Below the pieces are notes generated by a model. That model did no database searches and had not been told where the DNA came from. It worked only from the letters and a program-made list of their open reading frames with translations. The position numbers were made by a program, and so were the translations under genes. From Puccinia triticina (taxonomy: Eukaryota; Basidiomycota; Pucciniomycetes; Pucciniales; Pucciniaceae), in the NCBI RefSeq assembly GCF_026914185.1, contig NC_070559.1:3818001-3882000 (forward strand): 64,000 nucleotides of DNA, in the 5' to 3' direction. Below, piece after piece: positions 22,438 to 33,373 of the stretch. Positions within the stretch are counted from its first letter, which is position 1, and every line of letters begins with the position of its first letter.

Positions 22438-22716
22438 GGCGAAAAATTTCCTCCGGCTGCTTGACGGCGATCGTCCGGTGTTGAGCTTGAAGCACGGCGA
22501 TCTGGAAAGCTGCCTGAGTTCCGGCCCGGGCCCTTCTGCCGGTGTATCCCTCCCCTGTGGGTGGGTTTACTGCGGCTGCGCCTCTCCGCGCTTTGTGCGC
22601 CGCCTCAACATCACCTCTGCCTCGGAGCGGTGTGTTGCTGGTGGCAGGTTGGGAGTCATTGGGCGCGCCGCTCCATGGACTACGCCCCCATCCACTGCGC
22701 TCCTGAAAGCAACCAT
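22438..22716 (-). repeat. Ngaro repeat A3
   Basis: 279-bp GC-rich copy, from GGCGAAAAATTTCCTCC to GAAAGCAACCAT. It differs from the other copies at a few positions (AACATCACC for AGCATCACC). Plus-strand open frames across A copies are antisense by-products. Confidence 0.85.
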
Positions 22717-23084
22717 CCATTCCACTGTGCTGGGCATTCCTAGTGCTGTGTGCAGTTATGAGTAGCCTGAGTAGTACTCAGGCTAATTTCTCTCTTGTGG
22801 GATTGATCCCCACTTTGGGCTGACCCAGGTGCTACCCCTGTAGCCCTCAAGTCACCCCGGTACGGGCTGAGGGGAGTTAGTTCCCTTTTCTCTCTCTTTG
22901 CTCCTTTCCCTTGCAGAGGGTTAGGGGCTCCTGGAGGATTAGTCCTCAAAGGAGAGTAGGGTTTGTCTGAAGGGGGAACTGGTTGTTCTTCCTTCAGGCC
23001 TTGTAACTCCTAGATAATGTTAGGTTTTCTGATCTTACAAGACCCCAAAAGCTGGAGCCCATCCACAACTGGGCGGGTGGGTGG
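22717..23084 (-). repeat. Ngaro repeat B2
   Basis: 368-bp copy almost identical to B3. Confidence 0.85.
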
Positions 23085-23363
23085 GGCGAAAAATTTCCTC
23101 CGGCTGCTTGACGGCGATCGTCCGGTGTTGAGCTTGAAGCACGGCGATCTGGAAAGCTGCCTGAGTTCCGGCCCGGGCCCTTCTGCCGGTGTATCCCTCC
23201 CCTGTGGGTGGGTTTACTGCGGCTGCGCCTCTCCGCGCTTTGTGCGCCGCCTCAGCATCACCTCTGCCTCGGAGCGGTGTGTTGCTGGTGGCAGGTTGGG
23301 AGTCATTGGGCGCGCCGCTCCATGGACTACGCCCCCATCCACTGCGCTCCTGAAAGCAACCAT
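23085..23363 (-). repeat. Ngaro repeat A2
   Basis: 279-bp copy almost identical to A1 and A3. Confidence 0.85.
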
Positions 23364-23709
23364 CCATTCCACTGTGCTGGGCATTCCTAGTGCTGTGTGC
23401 AGTTATGAGTAGCCTGAGTAGTAATCAGGCTAATTTCTCTCTTGTGGGATTGATCCCCACTTTGGGCTGACCCAGGTGCTACCCCTGTAGCCCTCAAGTC
23501 ACCCCGGTATGGGCTGAGGGGAGTTAGTTCCCTTTTCTCTCTCTTTGCTCCTTTCCCTTGCAGAGGGTTAGGGGCTCCTGGAGGATTAGTCCTCAAAGGA
23601 GAGTAGGGTTTGTCTGAAGGGGGAACTGGTTGTTCTTCCTTCAGGCCTTGTAACTCCTAGATAATGTTAGGTTTTCTGATCTTACAAGACCCCAAAAGCT
23701 GGAGCCCAC
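23364..23709 (-). repeat. Ngaro repeat B1
   Basis: Matches B2/B3 up to GCTGGAGCCCA, then departs into element-internal sequence. This marks the internal end of the B repeat next to the RT gene. Confidence 0.8.
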
Positions 23710-23795
23710 ACCCGTAACTCAGGTGGGGCCTGAGCCTGGCTCCATGCCTAACAATATCCCTCAGCGCGGATCCGTCTTTGCATTGCATCCTCAAA

Positions 23796-25556
23796 CTATG
23801 ATTCTACTTGAGTAATCAGCTCTTCTAAATCTCTTGGTACCGCTATCACCAGCTGGTCACGGCTCCTGTGTCCGTCTCGTATTCCTCTTGATAGGGCGTC
23901 CTCTCTGTTCTCCGCTGACGGGACGCGTTTGGCTACTAGGTTTATCTGGTGCTCAATCAGCATCTTCTGTATGATCTTCCATTCAGAATTCACAAATCTA
24001 TTGCCTGATTTCCTCCTGTGGATAACCGATTCGGTCGTCAAATTGTCCGTCCAAACTATGAAAGTTTTGCTCCTTTTTGCCCCGATTTTGATTAGCATCA
24101 GTAAGCCGAGCCGCACCGCAATAGTTTCCAGGCGGGATCTCCTTTCCTTCTCTGTTTTCTCTAGCAAAACTTCTTCCAGCTTTTCAATAGACCTTAAACG
24201 GAATTGGGCCCACTTGCGGCCTATCAGCACGCCTATCCCGAAGCTGGTAGACGCATCGCCCACCCACTCAATTTCGGTCGGGTCGGGGTTAGAGATCAGT
24301 CTCGTGGATTCAAACCTGAGCAGGGTCGAGAGCCACTCGTGAAGGTCTTCGTTAACGTCCAGTGGGACCGGGCGGATTGATTTCCGGTCGACCCATTCCA
24401 TCAGCCATTTATAGAGACTGCAAAGGTAGCAGCGGAGCTGCGGCAGGGCGTAAGTGACGTGGTTCAGTTGTCCAGCTAGTATCTCGACCTGCCCGTATTT
24501 GAAACGCGCTCCGAGTTCAAGAAAACTCTCAAGTTGTCCAATACGTATTTTGAGCTTGGCTTCAGGGAGGCGTACTGTCTTCTGGACTCCCTTCCAAATG
24601 AAGCCGAGGTATTTCTGCTCGGTTAGGAACGGGGCAAATTTCTCCTTATTAGTCTTAACGCCTAGCTGATCCGATCGTATCACCACATCCTTCATCTCTA
24701 CCGTTGACCGTGCATCCTTAACGAAGAGGTTGTTGTCGACCCATCGGAAGATTGTGATGATGTCGAATTCTTTCATCATGATTTGCTTCCATGCGTCAGC
24801 TGGTCTCCCAAACGAGCCGCAACCCGCTACGCCTCCAAAGGTAATGCGCGTGTTGAGTAGAATTTTGTCGTCGAACGTCCTTACCATCAGGTACGGCCAT
24901 TGGTCCGGCGCCGTTGGGATTTGCCGGTAGGCTTTTTCCCAGTCGAATATCGCCAACAAGACGGGGTGTTTCAGCTCTCAGATGAATTTCGCCACCGTGT
25001 TGAAATCGTCCCAGGTGGTGGTGAAGTCATCCGCGCTCACAAACGAGTTCACTGAGGGTATGTCTTGTCTGCCGTGGGGGAAAGACAAGTCGTTGATTGG
25101 ACGCAATGATCCGTCGCCGTTTATGACGGCACCCAAAGGGTTGGTACGGAAGAACGGGAAATGTTGATTCACTTCCTCACGGCTGAACGGCCCGAACATC
25201 CGTTTGGCGTCGAGTTCCTTCTTGATTGACTCCTCAATCTTCTGTCGCGCTTGAAGCGCCGACTCGTGATTCGGTGGGGTGAAGAAGGGATCCGGTGATT
25301 TCACCGTGTGCTGGGGGATGCCCTGGTTGAAGCCATGCACAAACCCGTGCAAAACGTCCTCGAACTGAGGAAGTAATTTCCACTTACTTAGAGTGGTGGT
25401 CCACTCAGGGACGTTCATCTCACAGGACACCGCAGTCGGCCACTTTGGGCTAGGAGTCATGGGACTCAAGCAAGGCTTCTTAGCGCTCGAGGGCATCAGG
25501 GGGCTATCATTACCGTGGGCCGTCAATCTAGTGTAATTACAAGCGGGCGAGAGCAT
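23796..25556 (-). pseudogene. Ngaro-type reverse transcriptase/RNase H, one nonsense codon
   Basis: The frame from 25556 covers the leader GFNQGIPQHTV, the entry motif PLGAVINGDGSLRPINDLSFP and FDTVAKFI. A TGA at 24980-24978 is followed in the same frame by ELKHPVLLAIFDWEKAYRQ and the RT palm. The palm motif is RWVDNNLFVK; most YR-retroelement polymerases have DD, so the second Asp appears to be Asn. RNase H follows (VGDASTSFGIGV, ETIAVRLG, WTDNLTTESV, ENREDALSRG). The TGA sits where CGA would give FIRELKHP. The frame ends at 23796, just before repeat B1. Confidence 0.8.
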
Positions 25557-25586
25557 GATCAGAAAGGTGGGCCCTAGTGACAGCTA

Positions 25587-27283
25587 CTATTCCCAGCGCC
25601 ATGATAGGGCGGTGGGGTCCTCCCCCACGGGTGACTGGGGGTGGTGGTGGGGGGGCTCAGAACAACATGGAATATGTATGTGGGGGGGGGGGGGGGGGGC
25701 GGGTAGCCTACAAATTCCTTCCTCGATGGTCCCTCCTGGTATTGCGGTTGTCGTATGCCGGGTCGTACCGGTTTCCTTTGTACCCCTGGGTGCGAGGGTA
25801 TCGACCGGAACTTGGGCCGGAGCCGCATTATCCGGCGGGGAGTGGCCTCGTTGCTGTCCCTTCCCGGCCTGTTTGTGCTGGCTGGTGGTCGATTTCGCGG
25901 CCTGACTGCCTGTTGTCCCTTGTGTCTCCGGTTTCGAGCCGTCAGTGCCTGTGACAGGGTCCCAGGTCTTCCGAGGGCCGCCCTTGATGTATGGGTTCTC
26001 CGTGAAATCCGTTTCGTCAAATTTCCTGCAGCGCGCGATCATCTTCTGGGCGATGGTGTCGTTGAAGACGGAAATGTTGCTGATCGAGATGGATTTGTTC
26101 GGCATCTCGATCCGGTGGGCGAATGCATTGGTCCTCACGTTGATGTCGTAGCGGAGTCCAGTCATAAATCCGTGCTGCGTGACAAGCCGGTCGCAGTGTC
26201 TCTTGTGGAGGAGGAGCCACCCGGCGAATTTGGGGTAGTTCGCAATCTGGATTAAGGCGGCGTAGAAGCCTTGATGGTTTATCGACCATTCCGCGTATGT
26301 CTGCGTGTACTCGCAGGGGTAAGGATAGCCCGTGTACCGATCTTTGTCGACGTTGGTTTCGTCCGCTCGACTTCTCTTTTGAGAATAATGCAAGATTGCT
26401 TTGTCTTGCCAGACCTCGTTGAAGATGGTCAATGGGAGGGGGGCTCTGAGCTCGATGAGGTTGTTTTTGAAGAACGGTGTGAATCCAACATTGTGGCTCG
26501 CCGGCCTCGCGTCGTCGTCAAAAACTACGCCTTTGGGTGTCGCATCAGTTGTTCTTGCTTGACCTTCCTTGCCTGTCAAGTCGAGGGCTGGGGAGATGAT
26601 CGCGACAGGGTCTCGACTGGCCAACAGCGTGGGGTGTGCATGTGTCGTTTCGACTGCACGTGAGATAGCTGCTGGTGGAATCTTGGGCTTGGTCAACCCC
26701 TCGCATATCGTAAAATAACGCTTGGCCAGCGCTGTATTGCCTGCGTCCTCCGCCGCAAAGGCTCGGTCGGTGAGCCGGTCGATCTTCTGCCTGATCAATT
26801 CCTCAATGCTGGGGCCCCCAGTGGTAGTGGGGTGCCCCGCTGCGTCGGCGTCAACCGGATTTGCAGCTGTGTAGGGTAAACAACAGCGCAAACTCAGTCT
26901 CGCATCATTCCTCTGGATCCTGGTGTCGGCTGGTTTCACTTACCGGTCCCGTCTTTGCGTGGGTCGTCGAACAGATCACTGCAGAGGCTCGCGAGTGCGT
27001 TACCTCCGCTCGAATGGGCTTCCTCACGATTAGCCAATGGGCCTTCCTTTGGGGTTGGTTGTCCTGTTAGAGGCCTCGATTCGGGAGGGGCTTTTGATGA
27101 CGACCTTGTCGTACGGTTGGTGGGGGCTGTGACCTTGGCCTTCTTCTGCTTCTGGGATTTTGAGGTCAAGGTCTTGGCGATCTCGCGTTGTATCAGTGGC
27201 TTGTCCAGGTCGGGGGTGTCTTCTGCGCTTGTTTGTGCCAGTCGTTTGACGTGGTCGGATGCTTCCTTTATCTGGTCCGTCAT
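25587..27283 (-). CDS. Ngaro-type Gag-like protein
   Basis: ATG at 27283. Exon 1 ends at 26944, a 77-nt intron (26943-26867, GTAAGT...ACACAG) follows, and exon 2 continues open to 25587. Exon 1 is Lys/Ser-rich. Exon 2 has ELIRQKIDRLTDRAFAAED and the block FTPFFKNNLIELRAPLPLT...YSQKRS, which I associate with Gag proteins of basidiomycete YR retroelements. A Gln/Thr/Pro-rich tail follows. The tail crosses a run of about 19 G (25681-25699), so the true C-terminus is uncertain. Confidence 0.65.
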
Positions 27284-27305
27284 AGCGAGAGGTGTGACGA
27301 AAAAT

Positions 27306-27584
27306 GGCGAAAAATTTCCTCCGGCTGCTTGACGGCGATTGTCCGGTGTTGAGCTTGAAGCACGGCGATCTGGAAAGCTGCCTGAGTTCCGGCCCGGGCC
27401 CTTCTGCCGGTGTATCCCTCCCCTGTGGGTGGGTTTACTGCGGCTGCGCCTCTCCGCGCTTTGTGCGCCGCCTCAGCATCACCTCTGCCTCGGAGCGGTG
27501 TGTTGCTGGTGGCAGGTTGGGAGTCATTGGGCGCGCCGCTCCATGGACTACGCCCCCATCCACTGCGCTCCTGAAAGCAACCAT
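27306..27584 (-). repeat. Ngaro repeat A1 (5' terminal copy)
   Basis: 279-bp copy of repeat A at the 5' end of the element. Its outer edge GAAAGCAACCAT abuts copia polymerase sequence at 27585. Confidence 0.85.
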
Positions 27585-28396
27585 AACGCAGGAGAAACTC
27601 ATTGAGAAAGGACTAAACCTGATAGGCTTGTCATATTGCAAACCCGTCAATACTCCTCCATCAATAGCTGTACAACTCAAGCCGGACAATCAACGTGAAA
27701 AAGATGAGTTTGCTAGACTTAACATCAACTATTGCACATTCACCGGAATTCTCAACTACCTCTCCTCCTGATCTAGCACCTGCGGTATCAATTCTCTCAA
27801 GCTTCAATAACGACCCCGGCATAAACCACTGGAAAGAGGTATTACACTGCTGGAAATATATCAAAGGCACTAAAGATCTACATCTCACACTTTGACCAGA
27901 TCCCGCGCTTTCAAAATCACTTCAACACTATACCAATGCCACATGGGCGGAAGACCTAGAAACTCGCCTTTCTCGCAGCGGATCAATCTGCTTCTGGAAA
28001 AACTGCCCAATAGCATGGAACAGCAAAAGCCAACGCAACATTACCCTATCATCGACTGAAGCCAAACTCAATGCTCTAGCGGATGGAGTACAGGAAAACC
28101 AATGGATCAAGTTCCTTGTTGAAGAATTATGGAATGAAACACTAGAACCGACCAACTTTCACATTGATAATAAGGGCCTAGCCAAGAAGCTCAAAAATTT
28201 CGGATCCAACTCAAAGACAAAACATCTTGACATCAAGATGAAATGGCTCCGAGATCTGAAAAGCAAAAATGAAATATTGGTAACTCTCATTTCCTCGGAA
28301 GACATGATAGCCGATACTTTGACTAAAGCTAGCAACGCGCAGTCACTCCGTCGACTACACACAAAATGCTTCACGGTGCATTACTCACCAAGTTGA
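27585..28396 (+). pseudogene. Copia RT end and RNase H fragment
   Basis: It continues the split copia polymerase: QEKLIEKGLNLIGLSYCKPVNTP, then TGILNYLSS, INHWKEVLHCWKYIKGTKDLHL, and the RNase H blocks WNSKSQRNITLSSTEAK, HIDNKGLAK, TKHLDIKMKWLRD and MIADTLTKA. Frameshifts near 27770 and an in-frame TGA at 27893-27895 break it. It ends in TGA at 28394-28396 just before a polypurine tract. Confidence 0.8.
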
Positions 28397-28402
28397 GGGG
28401 GG
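28397..28402 (+). promoter_or_regulatory. Copia polypurine tract
   Basis: GAGGGGGG overlapping the polymerase stop directly precedes TGTTGAAACTCG, the expected PPT-LTR junction. Confidence 0.6.
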
Positions 28403-29071
28403 TGTTGAAACTCGCCTTGACTTGTGACATGTTCATTCAGTCCGCGCTCTCATTCTGCGCAGTCTGCGCCGCATCAAGTACCGTCATCTTTGACTCATCA
28501 ACTAAAACCTAATCTTCAAAAGTCTACTCTTCTCTTGCTTCTCCAGATCGCGGGAGATCATCAACATTGAATCGACTCTTCCGCTCATCGGTCCGCTCTT
28601 ACACTTGTCAATCCTCTACAATCTGCGCTCTCAAAATCAAACAAGATCAAGATTCATCAAGACTTCAATCACTGTCTCTCAACAAGACTCCGAAAGCTTT
28701 AACTCGGACAGCCTTTGTAGCTTTCCACTTGGTGAGAAATGCAACTCTGCGTTTCCGGAATTTGATCTGCGCTCTCATTGGTTTATCCTTTGGCTAACTC
28801 TGCTCCTTCTTCATTAGTTGACTTCTTTAGATCTTAGCGCTTCTCTTCTTTAGTTCTTATATTGTTGTCCCTAACTTCCTCACTGGGTTTGTCTTTTAAT
28901 TGTTGTCATTCTCTACTTTCATTCCCCACAACTAATCCTCCTTCTCCATTTCTCAGCTCAACTCAACTACTCGTAACTTCTTCTTTACTCAGTTGTTCTT
29001 CTACAGATAGCCATCTGTCTCAGGTTTTTGGTCTTACTTTCACAGAAATTTAGTCACCGGTTCTTTAGACA
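28403..29071 (+). repeat. Copia 3' LTR (right end estimated)
   Basis: It starts TGTTGAAACTCGCC after the PPT and is T/C-rich and gene-free. The right border is a guess at a CA near 29071, because no 5' LTR copy is in the window to compare. The 5' part of this copia would lie to the left of the block that ends at 21900. Confidence 0.4.
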
Positions 29072-31200
29072 CCACCTCCTTGACATAGATGGACACATCA
29101 GTTTCACTTCCGCCCACAATTAATTTGAGTTTCTCAGACTGCTAAGACTCACCCTCACATGTACATACAAAATTTTGTGGTCCGCTCCTCACAATGCCGC
29201 GTATTTGGTAATAAAAATTTATTCCTCCCCTTTCAAACTTGGTGTAGCAGAGGTGCAACTTCCTCAGTGCAAAATTGTGCCCCAAGTCACCAAGGACATA
29301 CAACATGTTGGCTGGTGATTCCCTGTTACCAGCCAGGCGTGAGAATTGTGTGAGTCATGGTTACCAGAGTGGATTTGCACTCTCAACATATCTGTCCCAC
29401 ATCTTGGAGTGGCGGGCAATCTTCCAAAAGGGAATATAGGCGCCTGTATCTAGGTGGGGTTGCGGGTAGTGTCCCCAAGATGACCTTTTTATATTTCTAC
29501 CATCTTTCTCACTCACCTTTCTTGCCTTTTTTCCCCCACTTGCATCCTCTGTAGTCCCCCAGACCACTTCCCTGTGAATCCAGACTTGATCTCACCACAC
29601 TTTGTCTGCTATGGGCAATTTCAATAGGTGTGATGATAGAGTATTCAAGCTAGTACAGGATTGGCTTCAGCGATCTAGATGAGGAGCTTCTGGTGTGGAC
29701 GGCCTGCCAGGCAAAGGTCCTCCGCTTCGTCGCCAACACTTTTCCGCTGCCACAGACACCTATCCTTTGGCGTGCCTTGCACCATACCCAGTCCCATCAT
29801 TGGGCCGGCTTCAACCGCGTCAACCAGATTGGCCAGCTCGCCCAATACAACATCAACAGGATCAAACACGTCAACTCCAGCCTTGCACCCCGCCTGCGCA
29901 TTGACGAGTGGGGTCAGCTCCTCTCTCTCTCTCCCTTTACCTTCTCCACTACATCCACACAATTGACCCTCTCTCTCTCTCTCTTCTGATCCCTCCACCC
30001 CAAAGGTGCCCTCATGCTTAATACAGATGCAATCTCAGATGTTGCCTAACGCCAAGGGAGACCTTCACACCAACACTAGGGTCAGGGCGCGCATTGCTTA
30101 TCTGAGGATTCAGACAATTTCTCACTATTCCCATTGGATCCAGGGGAATATTAATCGGCAATGGGCTTTGATTGACAAGCAACTTCAGGACATCCAGGGA
30201 CGGTGTGGTTCTCACAGGCAAGTGTGAGTGAGCTTTGGAACATCATGTGCTTGTATCTCTACTGAACCATGACTATGTACAGTTTTTCCAAGCTCATACT
30301 CAAGCTGGATTCAAACTCATTTGGAGATCAATTCTTCTCTTGGCTTGAGGTGGAGAATATCTGGCCATCCACCAAGCTCAAAGTGATGGCCAAGATGGTG
30401 ATTATTGCAGAAGAAAATGTGACAAGACCTTTGCCAACGGCCAGCACTGGTTCCCATCAAGCATGAATTTGCAAGTAGTTGTTCCTCAAGTGTGCCTATT
30501 TCCCCCAATTTGTACATGTGTAAATAGTTCTTCTCATTGATTCTCCTAGTTTTTGTTGTTGTGACACATCACTTTTGCATTATATTTCACATGCTATTTT
30601 ACTACAGATTATGTATTTATGGGTTTTGTTTTCTCCCCAACCCAACTATGTACATACACTCATCTATAAATATTAGTCCTCTAGAAATATATTTCCCCTT
30701 GGGGGAGTTTTAATCTCATTCTCGCCATATCCTGATATCTCAGCTCTTCATTTGTTAGTGTGAATAGTTTATTTGGTGTAGTGTTTGTTGGGCATGTGTA
30801 TACTTTTTTTTCCCCCAATGTGTGCGCAATACCAAACCCAACTCTCATTACATAATTGCCAAGATATTCCATGAACTGGGATTTCCTTGCTCTACACGGC
30901 GCATTGCAGTTTGTGCAGCAGGATGCCGCGCCTGTGCCGTGCAACAGTTTGCGCAACGTGTGCTTAAAAGAGCTCTGGGATATGGCCATTGGTGGGGAGT
31001 GCCCCGTTTGTGGGCGGGCTAACGTCGTCTGCTCCCGTCTGGTGACGTGGAATTAGGACCGTTGGAATTCTTGAGGGGTCTCAAGACGGCTGCATGGTGC
31101 TGTTGCAAGGCCTGGCATGGGGCCCGTGTATGGGCGGTATATTGTTGGGTTTCCCCGTCCCCAGACGTGCGGGTGCGCCTGTGGTGTATTATCTTGACTA
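29072..31200 (+). pseudogene. Mostly non-coding, with a degenerate unknown ORF family at about 29.65-30.45 kb
   Basis: Plus-strand pieces read RVNQIGQLAQYNINRIKH, LRIDEWG, then TNTRVRARIAYLRIQ, SHWIQGNINRQWALIDKQ and AHTQAGFKLIW in different frames. They look like a decayed multi-exon protein of unknown family. The rest, 30.5-31.2 kb, shows no gene. Confidence 0.35.
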
Positions 31201-31656
31201 CAGCCATTCCAAAAAAGCTTGGCTCTGTTGGAAGGAATTTTTACCCAAACTTTGTCTTGGATTTGCCAATAATCACTGGCAAGGTTGGACATATGTATAT
31301 TCATGCCCACCTCATTCTTATATGCAGGGTGCATATACAGCAGCCAGATGCCCTCAATCATCTCCTTCCTTTCATTTTTTCCTAATTCTGAGTTCAGAAT
31401 CAAGTGATTTGGCTGATTTTACCCTGGATGGCATACTGATCCTGTTCGCAAGGTTGGATGGTGCTGGTCCCAGCGGCCGGCGTGTTTTTTTCCACTACTG
31501 AACAGATTGATTGGTGGGATCCTGCAAGCAACTGCGCTCGCAGGTCTGGATATCATGTGTCCAACCTTGATGTTGGATGCACATGCATTGGCAAATCCAG
31601 AAGGAATTTCCAGCGGAAATTCCTTCCAAAGAAGCCAAGCTTTTTCGGAATGGCTG
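31201..31656. mobile_element. 456-bp foldback MITE with TA duplication
   Basis: It is bounded by TA at 31199-31200 and 31657-31658. The ends are long inverted repeats of roughly 100 bp starting CAGCCATTCC, with AAAAAGCTTGGC and GGATTTGCCAAT in both arms. It has no coding capacity. TA duplication suggests Tc1/mariner-type mobilisation (inference). Confidence 0.7.
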
Positions 31657-31689
31657 TACATGCACTTTCCTCTCCTCTCAGAGCATCTC

Positions 31690-31968
31690 CAACGGACTCG
31701 CTAAAGCGGGACTCGCGACCCCAATTTAGCGAGTCGGGCGAGTTTTCGGGGTCCAACGGACTCGCTATCCGACTCGCCAAACGCCTCCCGAGTCGCCTCA
31801 ACTCGCCACAGCCCTCCACTTGTGGCGAGTCTGCTCCAACCCGACACTCGGCCCTCGTGGGCCGCACCTCGCACCAGCTCGCACCCCACGCACACTATAC
31901 CGCACGCTACCTCACCTACCGGCCGATCCTCTTTTCATTCAGTTGGATCTCGCTGCCGATGACCGATC
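31690..31968. repeat. GC-rich block of direct and inverted ACTCGC/GCGAGT motifs
   Basis: Many copies of GGACTCGCTA and GCGAGTC in both orientations. It sits between the foldback MITE and the first satellite. No gene. Confidence 0.5.
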
Positions 31969-32285
31969 ATCAATAGGATGACCGGGCATCGATGCCCATG
32001 ACCGGTCATCAATAGGATGACCGGGCATCGATGCCCATGACCGGTCATCAATAGGATGACCGGGCATCGATGCCCATGACCGGTCATCAATAGGATGACC
32101 GGGCATCGATGCCCATGACCGGTCATCAATAGGATGACCGGGCATCGATGCCCATGACCGGTCATCAATAGGATGACCGGGCATCGATGCCCATGACCGG
32201 TCATCAATAGGATGACCGGGCATCGATGCCCATGACCGGTCATCAATAGGATGACCGGGCATCGATGCCCATGACCGGTCATCAT
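31969..32285. repeat. Satellite 1: 39-bp unit, about 8 copies
   Basis: Near-identical units of GGATGACCGGGCATCGATG followed by CCCATGACCGGTCATCAATA. Each unit contains the palindromes GGGCATCGATGCCC and ATGACCGGTCAT. The open minus-strand frame (13-aa repeats) is a by-product of the 39-bp period. Confidence 0.9.
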
Positions 32286-32580
32286 TGAGACCGATCACCG
32301 GGAATCAAGACTGATGACAGGTCATTGAGACCGATTACCGGGCATCGACACTGATGACCGGTCATCGAAGCCGATGCCCGGGCATCAAGACTGATGACCG
32401 GTCATCGAAACCGATGCCCGGGCATCAAGACTGATGACCGGTCATCGAAACCGATGCCCGGGCATCAAGACTGATGACCGGTCATCGAAACCGATGCCCG
32501 GGCATCAAGACTGATGACCGGTCATCGAAACCGATGCCCGGGCATCAAGACTGATGGCCGGTCATCAAGACCGGAGACCG
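32286..32580. repeat. Satellite 2: 40-bp unit
   Basis: About seven units mixing TGATGACCGGTCATCGA with AACCGATGCCCGGGCATCAA. Both halves are palindromic and related to satellite 1. The first units are more diverged. Confidence 0.85.
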
Positions 32581-32590
32581 GGCATTACGG

Positions 32591-32860
32591 AACCTCTTTG
32601 ACTGGAAGGAAGGCCTTCCAGTTGAAGAGGTCACAAAACCTCTTTGACCGGAAGGATTCCTTCCAGTTGAAGAGGTTACAAAACCTCTTCAAGCGGAAGG
32701 ATTCCTTCCAGTCAAAGAGGTTACAAAACCTCTTCAACCAAAAGGATTCCTTCCAGTCAAAGAGGCTACAGAACCCCTTTGACCATAAGGAATCCCTCCG
32801 GTCAAAGAGCTTTTGTAACCTCTTCGCCTGGAAGGAATCCTTCCGCTTGATTTTGAGGGA
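32591..32860. repeat. Satellite 3: 45-bp unit, about 6 copies
   Basis: Units of AACCTCTTTGACCGGAAGGA then TTCCTTCCAGTTGAAGAGG and TTACAA. Each unit folds on itself (CCTCTTnnACnGGAAGGA pairs with TCCTTCC and AAGAGG). Copies diverge toward the right. A 15-aa periodic open frame is a by-product. Confidence 0.85.
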
Positions 32861-33097
32861 CAGGTACCCGCTCTGTCCCAGTCCGTGGGTGCAGGTGTCC
32901 TACTTGGGCTAAAAACAGCTGCGGGTACCCGGGTGCGGTGGGGCCATCTCTAGTTCAGTAAAGGTTGGACTGCGGTGCCACTCTAGTTTGGCTAGATATC
33001 CTCTCCTCCTCACAAAAATGATCTGGTTTTTTTTCTTTTTTTGCTTTTCAAAATTCACATGTGCACATGCAAGTGAACTTTTTCACACTTTTCTGAT

Positions 33098-33131
33098 AGT
33101 CACCCTGATGTACGCGCATACATTGATGTGG
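33098..33131. repeat. Diverged palindrome related to the 38-bp family
   Basis: GTCACCCTGATGTACGCGCA followed by TACATTGATGTGGGA. It lies about 0.4 kb inside the terminus at 33542. Confidence 0.45.
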
Positions 33132-33196
33132 GAATATCACAGGGTGGGCATTTCACAGCAACATGAAAAGTAAAAACTTTGTGTTGAGACGCCACT

Positions 33197-33232
33197 TGTC
33201 CCCCTGATGCACATGGGTACATGAGGGAGACA
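33197..33232. repeat. Second diverged palindrome of the same type
   Basis: TGTCCCCCTGATGCACATGG and GTACATGAGGGAGACA form opposed arms. It is followed by the same AATATCACAGG as the copy at 33098-33131. Confidence 0.45.
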
Positions 33233-33310
33233 ATATCACAGGCTGAGCCTTTGAAATCTCCATGAAAAGGACACACTGGTCATGGAGCCAAGAAAGGCCT
33301 ATATTCTGGG

Positions 33311-33373
33311 TGGGTTCTGGATGAATTCTAGATGAGTTCTGGATGAATTCTAGATGAGTTCTGGATGAATTCT
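33311..33373. repeat. 22-bp tandem repeat
   Basis: About 2.7 copies of TTCTGGATGAATTCTAGATGAG. Confidence 0.8.

Larger units (their letters stand above)
22070..27584 (-). mobile_element. Ngaro-type (DIRS order) retroelement without tyrosine recombinase, amplified split repeats
   Basis: Read on the minus strand: repeat A1 (27584-27306), gag (27283-25587), RT/RNase H (25556-23796), then B1, A2, B2, A3, B3. A copies are 279 bp. Full B copies are 368 bp, and B1 shares about 346 bp. Canonical Ngaro split direct repeats are A1-ORFs-B1-A2-B2; here one further A-B unit is present. Only about 90 bp lie between the RT stop and B1, so the tyrosine recombinase is missing and the element is probably non-autonomous. 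It interrupts a copia polymerase with no target duplication, as expected for YR-mediated insertion. Confidence 0.8.

Noticed and set aside
22370..23412. 131-aa plus-strand ORFs, repeated at 22370, 23017 and in part at 27304
   Set aside because: They lie antisense across the Ngaro A repeats and vary only with repeat copies.
25681..25699. Run of about 19 G as a functional element
   Set aside because: More likely a low-complexity or sequencing-sensitive run at the end of the Ngaro gag; it only makes the Gag C-terminus uncertain.
31935..32298. Repetitive 116-119-aa minus-strand proteins
   Set aside because: They are the open reading of a 39-bp satellite (13-aa period) and have no other support.
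31969..32580. CRISPR-like array
   Set aside because: Units are contiguous tandem repeats with no unique spacers, in a eukaryotic context.
32514..32912. 132-aa plus-strand protein with 15-aa repeats
   Set aside because: Translation of the 45-bp satellite; decays with the repeat.
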